DNA of 32,876 nt from Actinospineispora acaciae DSM 45401 (GTDB lineage: Bacteria; Actinomycetota; Actinomycetes; Mycobacteriales; Pseudonocardiaceae), in assembly GCF_000620785.1 (NCBI RefSeq), contig NZ_JIAI01000032.1:1-32876 (forward strand). Reading direction: 5' to 3'. Each line of letters begins with the position of its first letter. The first letter of the stretch is position 1. Of this stretch, positions 24,533-32,661 are shown in pieces. The notes beneath the pieces are model-generated. The model searched no databases. It was not told the DNA's origin and worked only from the letters and a program-made list of their open reading frames with translations. A program made the translations under genes and the position numbers.

Positions 24533-24810
24533 CCCCGGCCCCCGGCCCCCCGCTCGGCCAGCCGGCCCCGCGCCTGCTCGTAGGCGTCGGCGTCGATCTC
24601 CCCGAGCGCGAAGCGTCGAGCCAGGATGTCCTCCGGGGTCTCCCGCGTGACCTGGTGGCCCGGCCGGTCCTCGCGGCTTCGCGCCACCCGGACCGCGGCC
24701 CACACGATCACGCCGATGAGCGCGCCCCAGAAGAGCACCATCAGGATCATCCCCAACGGCCCCCAACCCGACATTCCGGAAAATCCCCCGCCCCAACCCC
24801 AGTCGCACAT
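24529..24810 (-). CDS. SHOCT-domain membrane protein
   Basis: A 93-residue protein: a Gly/Trp-rich start (MCDWGWGGGFSGMSGWG), one transmembrane helix (about 18-43), and a C-terminal SHOCT segment PEDILARRFALGEIDADAYEQARGRL. SHOCT modules are short oligomerisation or membrane-associated motifs, often with DUF305 and copper proteins. The ATG at 24810 begins the recognisable protein, with AAAGGG upstream; the frame is open further upstream without support. It is coupled to DUF305. A DosR-like box lies 98 bp upstream. Confidence 0.82.
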   Translation of the reverse strand: MCDWGWGGGFSGMSGWGPLGMILMVLFWGALIGVIVWAAVRVARSREDRPGHQVTRETPEDILARRFALGEIDADAYEQARGRLAERGAGGRG

Positions 24811-24880
24811 CTCGCTCACCCTTTCCGGTGGCCCGACGATGAGGCCACGGAGGCTAGGCACACGGCCGATCGACCGGCAG

Positions 24881-24894
24881 GGGCGATCGAACCC
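24881..24894. promoter_or_regulatory. Weak DosR-like site, tandem partner
   Basis: GGGCG-ATCG-AACCC matches 6 of 10 arm bases and is exactly 21 bp from the box at 24902. Confidence 0.3.
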
Positions 24895-24901
24895 GGACGG
24901 C

Positions 24902-24915
24902 GGGACCAACGGCTC
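24902..24915. promoter_or_regulatory. DosR-like box between SHOCT and DoxX genes
   Basis: GGGAC-CAAC-GGCTC has a perfect left arm and a weak right arm. The centre is 98 bp from the SHOCT ATG (24810) and 147 bp from the DoxX ATG (25055), so it could serve both. Confidence 0.5.
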
Positions 24916-25054
24916 TGCCCGCTCGGGGCCGCGAGCCCGAACGCGGCCCAGGGATCGATGGCCCCACCACGACGGGACCTTCGCCGGTACCTGACACCGG
25001 CGCGCGGGACGACGCTGTCGGCGACAACGTCCGTTCCAACATCGGGGGATCACG

Positions 25055-25663
25055 ATGACAGTTGAGCAGGACAAGGAGACCATCGAGCCCGGTCGGCACT
25101 CCATCCGACGGGAGCCGAACCCCAAGCCGACCAGTACGACCGCCACCCGACACCCGCCCGGCGGGTGGGCGCTGGCCCTGATGCGCATCGGCATCGGCTT
25201 CGTGTTCCTGTGGGCCTTCCTGGACAAGCTGTTCGGCCTGGGCTACCACACCACGGCCCCACAGGCATGGGTCGCCGGCGGCTCGCCGACCCGGGGCTAC
25301 CTCGGCCATCTCAAGGCTGGCCCGCTGCGGGAGATGTTCGCCGGCTGGGCGGGCGCGCCCTGGGCGGACTGGTTGTTCATGGTCGGCCTGGCCGGCATCG
25401 GGGTGGCCGTGATGCTCGGCATCGGGCTGCGCATCTCGGCGGTGACCGGCACGGTCATGCTGCTGGGCATGTGGGCGGCGGAGTGGCCGCCGGCCCGGTT
25501 CGGGTTCACCGGTGATCTCACCGACTCGACCAACCCGGTCGTGGACTACCACATCATCTACGCGCTGGCCCTGATCGTCTGCGCGGCTGCCTACGCCGGC
25601 CACGCCAGGGGGCTGGGCCGGGCCTGGGAACGCCTGGTGGGGCGCGCGCGGTGGCTGCTCTGA
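25055..25663 (+). CDS. DoxX/DoxD-type membrane protein
   Basis: A 202-residue protein with a 35-residue polar N-terminus and about four transmembrane helices (about 38-57, 108-130, 131-149 and 168-187). RIGIGFVFLWAFLDKLFGLGYHT is a typical DoxX first helix, and a long external loop follows (WVAGGSPTRGYLGHLKAGPLREMFAG). Relatives include the large subunit of thiosulfate:quinone oxidoreductase and MadS/DoxX redox proteins; the substrate here is unknown. The ATG at 25055 has GGGGGA upstream. Its last 13 bases overlap the MgtE start, so the two are cotranscribed. Confidence 0.85.
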   Translation: MTVEQDKETIEPGRHSIRREPNPKPTSTTATRHPPGGWALALMRIGIGFVFLWAFLDKLFGLGYHTTAPQAWVAGGSPTRGYLGHLKAGPLREMFAGWAGAPWADWLFMVGLAGIGVAVMLGIGLRISAVTGTVMLLGMWAAEWPPARFGFTGDLTDSTNPVVDYHIIYALALIVCAAAYAGHARGLGRAWERLVGRARWLL

Positions 25664-26649
25664 CCCGAGGCCCAGCCGTCTGCGCCGACGCCCCGGCCCC
25701 GGCGGAGACGGCCGCCGCGCACCTCTCGGCCAACGTCCCGGTCGTCGGCCCCTCGGCGAGGGCCGGTGAGGTGCTCGACGGGCTGCGCGGCCACCGGTTC
25801 GACTCCGCCTCGGTGGTCGCCGTGTGCACGGACGGGCGGCTGGCTGGGCTGGTCGGCATCGAACGGCTGCTCGCGGCGCCACCGACCGCACCGGTCACCG
25901 AGCTGATGGACCCTCGGCCACCCATGGTCGGCCTGGACACCGATCAGGAGCGCGCGGCCTGGCAGGCGGTGCACCACGGCCAGGCCGCGCTCGCCGTGGT
26001 GGACTCCGACGGGGGCTTTCGTGGCATCGTGCCCCCGCACCGGCTGCTGGCGGTGCTGCTGGCCGAGCACGACGAGGACCTGGCCCGCCTGGGCGGCTTC
26101 CTCGCCTCCGGGGCCGAGGCGCGCACCGCCGCCACCGAGACCGTGAGCCGCCGGCTCTGGCACCGGCTGCCGTGGCTGCTCGCCGGGCTGGCCGGTGCGC
26201 TCGTGTCCGCGCTGATCGTGTCCTCGTTCGAGCGTCAGCTCACCGCCCAGATGCTCATCGCGTTCTTCGTGCCCGGGGTGGTCTACCTGGCCGACGCCGT
26301 CGGCACCCAGACCGAGGCGCTGATCATCCGAGGCCTCTCGGTCGGCGTCCGCATCCACCGCGTCGCCGCCAGCGAGACCCTCACCGGGGTGGTGCTCGGG
26401 CTGCTGTTCGCGGTGCTGAGCTATCCGCTGGTGCTGGGGATCTGGGGCGAGCCTCGGGTGGCCGCCGCCGTGTCGGTGGCGCTGCTCGCGGCCTGCTCGA
26501 TCGCCACGCTCATCGCCATGGTGCTGCCGTGGCTGTTCCACCGGATGGGCCGCGACCCCGCCTTCGGCTCCGGCCCACTGGCCACCGTCGTCCAAGACCT
26601 GCTGTCGATCCTCATCTACTTCGTGGCCGCGACCGCGATTGCGACCTGA
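25651..26649 (+). CDS. mgtE: MgtE-type divalent cation transporter without N domain
   Basis: A 332-residue magnesium transporter-like protein. A CBS pair (about 22-145; LDGLRGHRFDSASVVAVCTDGRLAGLVGIE, and ALAVVDSDGGFRGIVPPHRLL) is followed by the five-helix MgtE membrane domain (about 170-332): RLPWLLAGLAGALVSALIVSSFE, FFVPGVVYLADAVGTQTEALIIRGL and LPWLFHRMGRDPAFGSGPLATVVQD, with the pore-lining GTQ and DPA motifs. The usual N-terminal superhelical domain of about 130 residues is missing, so gating by cytoplasmic magnesium may rest on CBS only. GTG start at 25651 overlaps the DoxX stop by 13 bases. Confidence 0.88.
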   Translation: MAALTRGPAVCADAPAPAETAAAHLSANVPVVGPSARAGEVLDGLRGHRFDSASVVAVCTDGRLAGLVGIERLLAAPPTAPVTELMDPRPPMVGLDTDQERAAWQAVHHGQAALAVVDSDGGFRGIVPPHRLLAVLLAEHDEDLARLGGFLASGAEARTAATETVSRRLWHRLPWLLAGLAGALVSALIVSSFERQLTAQMLIAFFVPGVVYLADAVGTQTEALIIRGLSVGVRIHRVAASETLTGVVLGLLFAVLSYPLVLGIWGEPRVAAAVSVALLAACSIATLIAMVLPWLFHRMGRDPAFGSGPLATVVQDLLSILIYFVAATAIAT

Positions 26650-26664
26650 CACCGCGACAAGGAG

Positions 26665-26983
26665 ATGTTCCGACGCGCCACGAGTATCACGTCGAAACTG
26701 GGCCAGCTGGTCGAACGGCTGGCGAGCATGGCCGCCCTGGCGGTGCGGGCGTTCGACCGCGCCACCACCGCGCTGTTGCGTTCGGGCCTCGCTGGCCGAG
26801 TCGGTCATCGCCGAGGACCGCGACGGCGACGGCATCCGGCGCGAGATCGACGACCACGCGGTCAACCTGATCGCCCCGGCGGTCGGGTCCTTCGGCTCCC
26901 GGGTGGGGACGCTGGACTCCGGCGCGGCGGGACGCCGAGGCGCGAGCATCGACGGCGGACGACGCCGAAGGGCGGTGAGGGTC
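26665..26983 (+). pseudogene. Small frame-disrupted gene between MgtE and flavodoxin
   Basis: A frame starting MFRRATSITSKLGQLVERLA continues as a helical segment (MAALAVRAFDRATTALLRSGLA) with normal high-GC third positions. At about 26785-26795 the good codon pattern moves to the next frame, reading SLAESVIAEDRDGDGIRREI and DDHAVNLIAPAVGSFGSRVG up to the flavodoxin start. This suggests one gene of about 105 codons with a +1 shift, by mutation or sequencing error. AAGGAGATG around 26660 gives a good ribosome site at the start. I recognise no family. Confidence 0.5.
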
Positions 26984-27496
26984 ATGGCTGAGGTGCTGGT
27001 GGCGTACGCGACCAAGCGCGGTTCCACCGAGGAGATCGCCTCGGTGATCGCCGACGAGATCGGCGAGCGCGGGCCGAGGGTGCACCTGCGAGACGCCCGC
27101 GAGGTGCACGACCTGCTCGGCTATCACGCTGTGGTGCTGGGCAGCGCGCTCTACAACGGCAGGTGGCAGCGTCCCGCCGTGCGGCTGCTGCGCCAGCACC
27201 TGGCCGAGCTGGCCAGGATGCGGGTGTGGCTGTTCCAGAGCGGCCCGTTGGACGAACGGGTTCACCCGCCTACGACGCCGAGGGCGGTGCTGCGCCTGCT
27301 CCCCCGCATCGGCGCCGACCCGCCGATCACGTTCGCCGGCCGGCTGGACGCCGGGACCGCGCGTGGGTTCATCGCCCGGAAGATGGTCGAGCACGGCCGC
27401 GCCGGGGACTTCCGGGACTGGGACGCCATCCGTGCCTGGGCGGCCGGTATCGCCGACGCGCTCACGGCGGTCCCGGACGACCGGTCGGCCGACTGA
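26984..27496 (+). CDS. Flavodoxin-domain protein (HemG-like)
   Basis: A 170-residue flavodoxin-fold protein: AEVLVAYATKRGSTEEIASVIADEI is the FMN-phosphate loop strand and helix, LGYHAVVLGSALYNGRWQRPAVRLL the second FMN loop, and MRVWLFQSGPLDER the third. This layout is that of protoporphyrinogen-oxidase-type flavodoxins (HemG) and of DosR-linked flavodoxin-domain proteins in actinobacteria. The ATG at 26984 has GTGAGG upstream; the frame upstream is the tail of a disrupted gene. The 3' end overlaps the opposite ATPase gene by 35 bases. Substrate unknown. Confidence 0.85.
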   Translation: MAEVLVAYATKRGSTEEIASVIADEIGERGPRVHLRDAREVHDLLGYHAVVLGSALYNGRWQRPAVRLLRQHLAELARMRVWLFQSGPLDERVHPPTTPRAVLRLLPRIGADPPITFAGRLDAGTARGFIARKMVEHGRAGDFRDWDAIRAWAAGIADALTAVPDDRSAD

Positions 27497-30110
27497 CCGC
27501 GCCGCGCCGCAGCGCGCGGTAGAGCTCGTCGGTGCCCCACACCAGCACCGGTAGCGGCAGCAGCGCCCACCCGGGCAGCGCCGCCGTGCCGAACACGGCC
27601 TGCAGCGGCGGGAGGTAGATCACGGCGGCGGTGAGCAGCAGCTCGAACACGATGCCGCCCAACAGCAGCGGGTTGCTGGTCACCATGATCCGTCGCAACG
27701 AGACACGCTGGGTGCGGGCGGCGAACGCGGTGCCGACCTGGCAGGCCACGATCGCGGCGAAGGTGGCCGTGGTGGCCTGCAGGTAGGCGTGGTGCAGCGG
27801 CGTGCCCGGCTGGGTCGGGGCGCCGAGCGTCCAGCCGGACCCGACGAGCACTAGCAGGAACACCCCCATGACCAACACGGCGGAGACCACCCCCATCAGG
27901 CCCCAGGCGCGCAACAGCATCTCCCGGTCGATCACGTTCTGCCCTCGGCGGCGGGGTGGGCGGGCCATCAGCCCCGGCTCCGAGGGCTCGCGCCCGAGCG
28001 CCAGCGCGGGCAGGGTCTCGGTGCCCAGGTCGATGGCGAGGATCTGCAGCACGGTCAGCGGCAGCGGCACCAGCCCACCGGACAGGGCGAAGACCAGGAA
28101 CGGCACCACCTCCGGGACCAGGTGGGCGAAGATGTAGAGCACGAACTTGCGCACGTTGTCGTAGACCCGCCGGCCCTCCTCGATCCCGGCGACGATCGTG
28201 GCGAAGTTGTCGTCGGTGAGCACCATGGTCGCGGCCTCCCTGGCGACCTCGGTGCCAGAACGTCCCATCGCCACCCCGATGTCGGCGTGCCGCAGCGCCG
28301 GCGCGTCGTTGGCGCCGTCGCCGGTCATGGCCAACCACGTGCCGCTCGCCCTCCAGCGCATCGGCGATCCGCAGCTTGGCCTCCGGTGTCGCGCGGGCGA
28401 ACACGATCTCCTCACCGCGGGTGAGCAGCGCGGTGAGCTCGGCGTCGGACATCGCGTCCAGGGCGGCGCCGTCGACGACGCGCTCGGCGCGGATGCCGAC
28501 CAGCCGGGCGATCTCGGCGGCGGTGCGCCCGTTGTCCCCGGTGACCACGTGCACCCGGATCCCGGAGGCGTGGCAGGCCTCGACGGCCGCCGCGACCTCC
28601 GGCCGGGGCGGATCGAGCAGCCCGACCAGCCCGAGCAGGCGCAACCCGGGTCCCTCGGCCTGGTCCCGGTCGGGCTCGCCCGGCTCGGTCCAGTCGCGGC
28701 GGGCCACCGCCAGCACGCGCAGCCCGTGGCCGGTCATCTCGTCGACGGCGGCGGCGAGCGCGGCCCGCTGGCCGGGCTCCAGGACGTAGCGCGGCAGCAC
28801 CCGCTCGGGGGCGCCCTTGACGTGCACCCGGCGGGCGTCCCCGACACGGTCGAGCGTGGCCATCGACGCGCGGCGCGGGTCGAAGGCGAACAGCGCCAGC
28901 CGCTGCCCGTCGCGGCCGGCGGGGTCGATCCGCACGTCCGCCCTGGCGGCCATCTCCAGCAGCGCCAGCTCGGTGGGATCGCCCTGGCCCGCGCCCAGGT
29001 CGGCTGTCGAGCAGCGAGCCACCGCCTCGGCCAGCTCGGCGAGCACCGCACCGGACGGGCCGCGCACCTGCCGCACGTGCATCACCCCTCGGGTCAGGGT
29101 GCCCGTCTTGTCCGTGCAGATCACCAAGGTCGAGCCGAGCGTCTCCACCGCCGACAGGCGTTTGACCAGAGACCCGCGCCGGGCCATCGCCCGCACCCCG
29201 ACCGCAGGCGCGAGCGTGATGGTCGAGAGCAGCCCCTCCGGCACGTTCGCCACCAGCAACCCGACCGCGAAGATCGCCGCCTCGGTCCAGGACAGCCCGG
29301 CCAGCACACCCAGCGGCAAGAACGCGATCCCGACCCCGACCGCGACGGCGGCGATCAGGTAGGCCACCCGCCGCACCTGACGCTCCAGCGGGCTGTCGCC
29401 CGGCGGCCGCCGCCCGGCCAGCGCGGGCGATCCGGCCGATCTCGGTGTGCACGCCGGTCGCGTGCACCACCGCCTCGGCCGGACCGCCCAGGCACCCCGT
29501 GCCGGCTGAACACCAGCACCGGCGAGTCCAGCACCCGAGGAGAGGTGTCCACGGCGTCCGCGAGCCGGCGCACCGGCTCCGACTCCCCGGTCAGCGCCGA
29601 GGCATCGATCTCCAACGCCCCGGACAGCAGCCGGGCGTCCGCAGGCACCCGATCGCCCTCGGCCAGCAACAGCACGTCACCCGGCACGATCGCGGCCGCC
29701 GCGACCAGCCGCACCGCGCCGCCTCGGCGCACCCGGGCACTCGGTGGCAGGTACCGGCTCAGCGCCTCCACGGCCTTGCCCGCCTGCCGCTCCTGCACGA
29801 ACGCGAACCCCGCGTTCAGTACCACGACGGCCAGGATCGCCCACCCCAGGTGGACGGTTCCCGCCACGAATGCCAGACCCGCCGCGCACAGCAGCAACAG
29901 CGCCAGCGGGTGGGTGAACTGACGCACCAGCTCGCGCCGCCACACGACCGCCCGCGCGGAGCGCAGCTCGTTGGGCCCGTACCGCTCCAGCCGCCGCGCC
30001 GCCTCCCGCACCGACAGCCCCGAGGCACGCGAACCCAGGTCACGCAGCAGCCGCCCGGCAGGTTCCCGAGGGGTCCCACCCGGACCCGGTCTCGGCCGGC
30101 ACCGTCGCAT
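27462..30110 (-). pseudogene. P-type cation ATPase (CtpF/type II-like), interrupted by three frameshifts
   Basis: About 880 residues of a type II P-type ATPase, the class of DosR-regulated CtpF in M. tuberculosis. Read leftward from 30110: N-terminal LSVREAARRLERYGPNEL, helices and actuator ALTGESEPVRRL; then frame change near 29505 after SPVLVFS; GCLGGPAEAVVHATGVHTEIGRIA in the next frame; change near 29405; SPLERQVRRVAYLIA, VANVPEGLLSTITLAP and phosphorylation site ICTDKTGTLTRG; change near 28335; AMTGDGANDAPALRHADIGVAMG and the C-terminal helices. All three changes are of the same +1 type. At 28335 removing one T restores VVAMTGDG. Either a decayed gene or sequencing errors. No clear ribosome site at 30110. 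It ends inside the opposite flavodoxin gene. Confidence 0.85.
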
Positions 30111-30164
30111 ACTGAGTCGATGCGTGCTGGGTCGACGTACCCACCGCCACCCCCCAAGTCCCGC

Positions 30165-31679
30165 TCAGGACCGGTCGAGCGCCGGGGCGCCCTTGCTGGT
30201 CCGGAACGGCCTGCCGTCTCGGGCGCAGATCAGCTGCGCTACCTCGCGGCCGGTCAGCACCCCGGACGGCAGCCCACCCCCGGGCGCCACCCAGTGACCG
30301 ACCAGGTAGAAGTTGTCCAGGCCGGGCAGCGTCTTTCTCGGTCGACAGGTGAGGTTCTCGGTCGTGATCAGCAGCCCTTCATAGGAGCCGCGCCAGTTTC
30401 CGGTGTACCGCTCGAACGTCAACGGGGTGGCGACATCGATTTCCTCGATCTGGTCCCGTACTCCGGGAAATCGCCGCTCCAGCACGCCGATGACGGCGGC
30501 CGCGATCCGTTCCTTCTCCTCGGCGTACGCCGCCGGGTCGTCCGCCAGCGACCGCCAATGGTCGTAGTCGGCGCCGAGAATCACCGCCACCGACGACGTG
30601 CCCGGCTCGGCCATCGTCGGGTCATAGCAGTAATGCCGGATCGAAATCGAGCGCTGCTCGACCCCGCCCAGGACCAACGGTTCGGGCAGCAGTTGCACCA
30701 CCGCGTGCGGCTCGGCCGAAATGTCACGCGCGATACCCAACGAAACCCGCACCAGCGGCGGGAAGATGCGCGACTCCTGGTACCGGGCGCGGACCCCGTC
30801 GTCGACGAAACGGCCACCGAGCATCTCGTACACCGCGGTGTGCGCGTCCGAGGCCGAGATGACGTAGTCCGAGCGGCGCTCGCCGCCGTCGGCACACCGC
30901 ACACCCACCGCATGGGCATCCTCGACCAGGATCCTGTCCACCCGCGCCCCGTACTCCACCTGGCCACCGAGGGCCAGGTACCGACGCTCGATGGCCCGGA
31001 TGAACTCCAGCGAACCGCCGATCGGGTACCCGGCCGCCCGGTTGTGCATCCACGCCAGGGTCACGCACAGGCCGAGCAGCGGAAAGTCGGGCGTATCGAT
31101 GATCGTGGTGAACGCGGTACGAAGCAGCGGATGCCGGAAACCGGCGGCGAAGTCAGGCAGGGAGACCCGGCCGTAGCGGGCCAACGACCAGAGGAACGGC
31201 AGCGCCCGGGCGGCCGCCTTCAGCCGGTCGGGCACGGACATAAGCTCGCTGGGCTTGCCCAACGGCAGGTCGAAACGGGCGTGCCGGCGCACCAGGCCGG
31301 TGAGCTTCCTGATCCGCCGGGCGTCCTCGGGCGCCAGCTCGCACAGGTGCCGCTCCAGGCGGTCGACATCGGTGTAGACGACCAGCGCCGTCCCGTCTGC
31401 TCCGATGACGCGAACGAACTCGTCATGGTCGACCATGTCCCTGTCCTGGACGGCCCCCAACTCTTGCCACGCGTCGTACAGGCTGTTGCCGGGTCCGGAG
31501 CCGACCAGCCATTGGAGACAGTTGTCGAAAACATACCGACCGCGCCGCCACGACGTGCACAACCCACCCGGCAGGTCGTGCTGTTCGACAATCCTCGTGC
31601 GATATCCGTTCATCTGCAAATAACACCCGACCGACAGCCCGGCAATGCCGGCACCGACGACAACAACCGATTTCGTCAT
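30165..31679 (-). CDS. Phytoene desaturase-like FAD oxidoreductase
   Basis: A 504-residue flavoprotein of the CrtI/CrtO/carotenoid-isomerase type. The N-terminal FAD-binding VVVVGAGIAGLSVGCYLQ (about 5-22) is followed by VEQHDLPGGLCTSWRRGRYVFD. The middle has GYPIGGSLEFIRAIERRYLALGGQV and YVISASDAHTAVYEML. The C-terminal FAD-closing segment is NFYLVGHWVAPGGGLPSGVLTGREVAQLI (about 458-486). No carotenoid genes are adjacent, so the substrate may be another polyene or lipid. The ATG at 31679 overlaps the stop of the 51-residue membrane protein (ATGA). The ATPase gene starts 54 bases further on. Confidence 0.9.
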   Translation of the reverse strand: MTKSVVVVGAGIAGLSVGCYLQMNGYRTRIVEQHDLPGGLCTSWRRGRYVFDNCLQWLVGSGPGNSLYDAWQELGAVQDRDMVDHDEFVRVIGADGTALVVYTDVDRLERHLCELAPEDARRIRKLTGLVRRHARFDLPLGKPSELMSVPDRLKAAARALPFLWSLARYGRVSLPDFAAGFRHPLLRTAFTTIIDTPDFPLLGLCVTLAWMHNRAAGYPIGGSLEFIRAIERRYLALGGQVEYGARVDRILVEDAHAVGVRCADGGERRSDYVISASDAHTAVYEMLGGRFVDDGVRARYQESRIFPPLVRVSLGIARDISAEPHAVVQLLPEPLVLGGVEQRSISIRHYCYDPTMAEPGTSSVAVILGADYDHWRSLADDPAAYAEEKERIAAAVIGVLERRFPGVRDQIEEIDVATPLTFERYTGNWRGSYEGLLITTENLTCRPRKTLPGLDNFYLVGHWVAPGGGLPSGVLTGREVAQLICARDGRPFRTSKGAPALDRS

Positions 31680-31831
31680 CGTGAGACCTCTTTCTCGGCA
31701 CCGGGCTGCACCGGTTTCTCCATATCATTTCTGGCACGCCTCGCGTCCGGCGCGACCGACAACGCGATAGGCGCTCCCCACACCCACATGACCACGGCCT
31801 GGGCGATCGCTCGCGCCTTCCGTCCGATCAT
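31676..31831 (-). CDS. 51-residue single-helix membrane protein
   Basis: MIGRKARAIAQAVVMWVWGA then PIALSV forms one transmembrane helix (about 7-27), followed by a charged tail (RRARNDMEKPVQ). The ATG overlaps the Rv1733c-like stop, and its own stop overlaps the FAD oxidoreductase start, both as ATGA. Such double coupling makes it very likely a real gene despite its size. No family recognised; perhaps an anchor or assembly partner for its neighbours. Confidence 0.7.
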   Translation of the reverse strand: MIGRKARAIAQAVVMWVWGAPIALSVAPDARRARNDMEKPVQPGAEKEVSR

Positions 31832-32430
31832 GAGGACGGGCTCTCGCCGAGTGCCCGGCCGCTCCACACCGGTTCGACGCCGCGCCATTCCCGCGCCCAG
31901 CGGGCGCTGTTGCGGGCGAGCGTGCCGCGTCGCACCACCCACCACAACGCCCCCAGCGTCACCCCGACCCCGAGCGCGGCCAGCCCCGCGGTGACTACCG
32001 CGCCGACGAGGGCCAGGTCCGGGTCGGTCGGTGGCGGGACGAGGTGGCGGTCACGATCCGCCCACACGGTGACCGGGTCACCGGCCCGCAGGGCCCGCGT
32101 CACCACCGCCTCGTCGACCCGCTCGACACCGTCGCTGCCGACCCACCGCACCGGTATCCGCGTCGATTGGCTGCCGCCTCGGCTCGCAACCGCCGTCATC
32201 GGCGGGGTGTTCGACACCACCACGGCCGTGACAGGGGTTCGCGCCGCTGCCTCCGCACGGGCACGCTGCAGCGTGCTCGCGTGGGTCTGAGAGCCGATCA
32301 CGAACGCGACGATCCCGCCTAGCAGGCCGAGCAATGCCAGCAACCAGGCCGCGATGCTCTCCACCCGGTCGGTCGGCCGTCGCGGCAGTCGGTCGCCCGC
32401 GCGGCCGCCGTGTCGCTGGTCGTCGGCCAT
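31828..32430 (-). CDS. Rv1733c-like membrane protein (second copy)
   Basis: A 200-residue paralogue of the protein at 5458-6036. It shares LPRRPTDRVESIAAWLLALLG with the first helix (about 26-46), the extracytoplasmic ARTPVTAVVV, VRWVGSDGVERVDEAV and VTVWADRDRHLVPPPTDPD, the second helix (about 140-165) and the end RNSARWAREWRGVEPVW. The ATG at 32430 has GGAGGTG 7 bases upstream. It is first of a four-gene leftward unit. The role of this DosR-regulon family is unknown; the external loop with paired helices suggests a surface or membrane-sensing function (inference). Confidence 0.87.
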   Translation of the reverse strand: MADDQRHGGRAGDRLPRRPTDRVESIAAWLLALLGLLGGIVAFVIGSQTHASTLQRARAEAAARTPVTAVVVSNTPPMTAVASRGGSQSTRIPVRWVGSDGVERVDEAVVTRALRAGDPVTVWADRDRHLVPPPTDPDLALVGAVVTAGLAALGVGVTLGALWWVVRRGTLARNSARWAREWRGVEPVWSGRALGESPSS

Positions 32431-32522
32431 CGTCCGTCACCTCCATCGACATCTCGAGACTGCCGAGCCGGGCGATCCGGTCTCGACAGGCGAAGGACAT
32501 CGAATCGGGCGACCTTCGGCGC

Positions 32523-32536
32523 AGGTCCTTGGTACT
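32523..32536. promoter_or_regulatory. Weak DosR-like box facing Rv1733c-like gene
   Basis: AGGTC-CTTG-GTACT matches 6 of 10 arm bases, with the CTTG spacer seen in other boxes. The centre is 100 bp from the ATG at 32430. Confidence 0.35.
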
Positions 32537-32556
32537 TGACGTTTCGCTAGCGACAG

Positions 32557-32570
32557 GGGCCGTTCTGCCC
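32557..32570. promoter_or_regulatory. DosR-like box facing the last nitroreductase
   Basis: GGGCC-GTTC-TGCCC matches 7 of 10 arm bases and is nearly identical to the WS/DGAT box at 12237. The centre is 98 bp before the ATG at 32662. Confidence 0.5.
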
Positions 32571-32661
32571 TGTGTGCCACTGGTCCGCGGGCGGCACGGT
32601 GGATATCGAAGCGGGTACCGGACAGCCGCGAACCCAAGAGATCGGAAGGGAGGCGACACCG

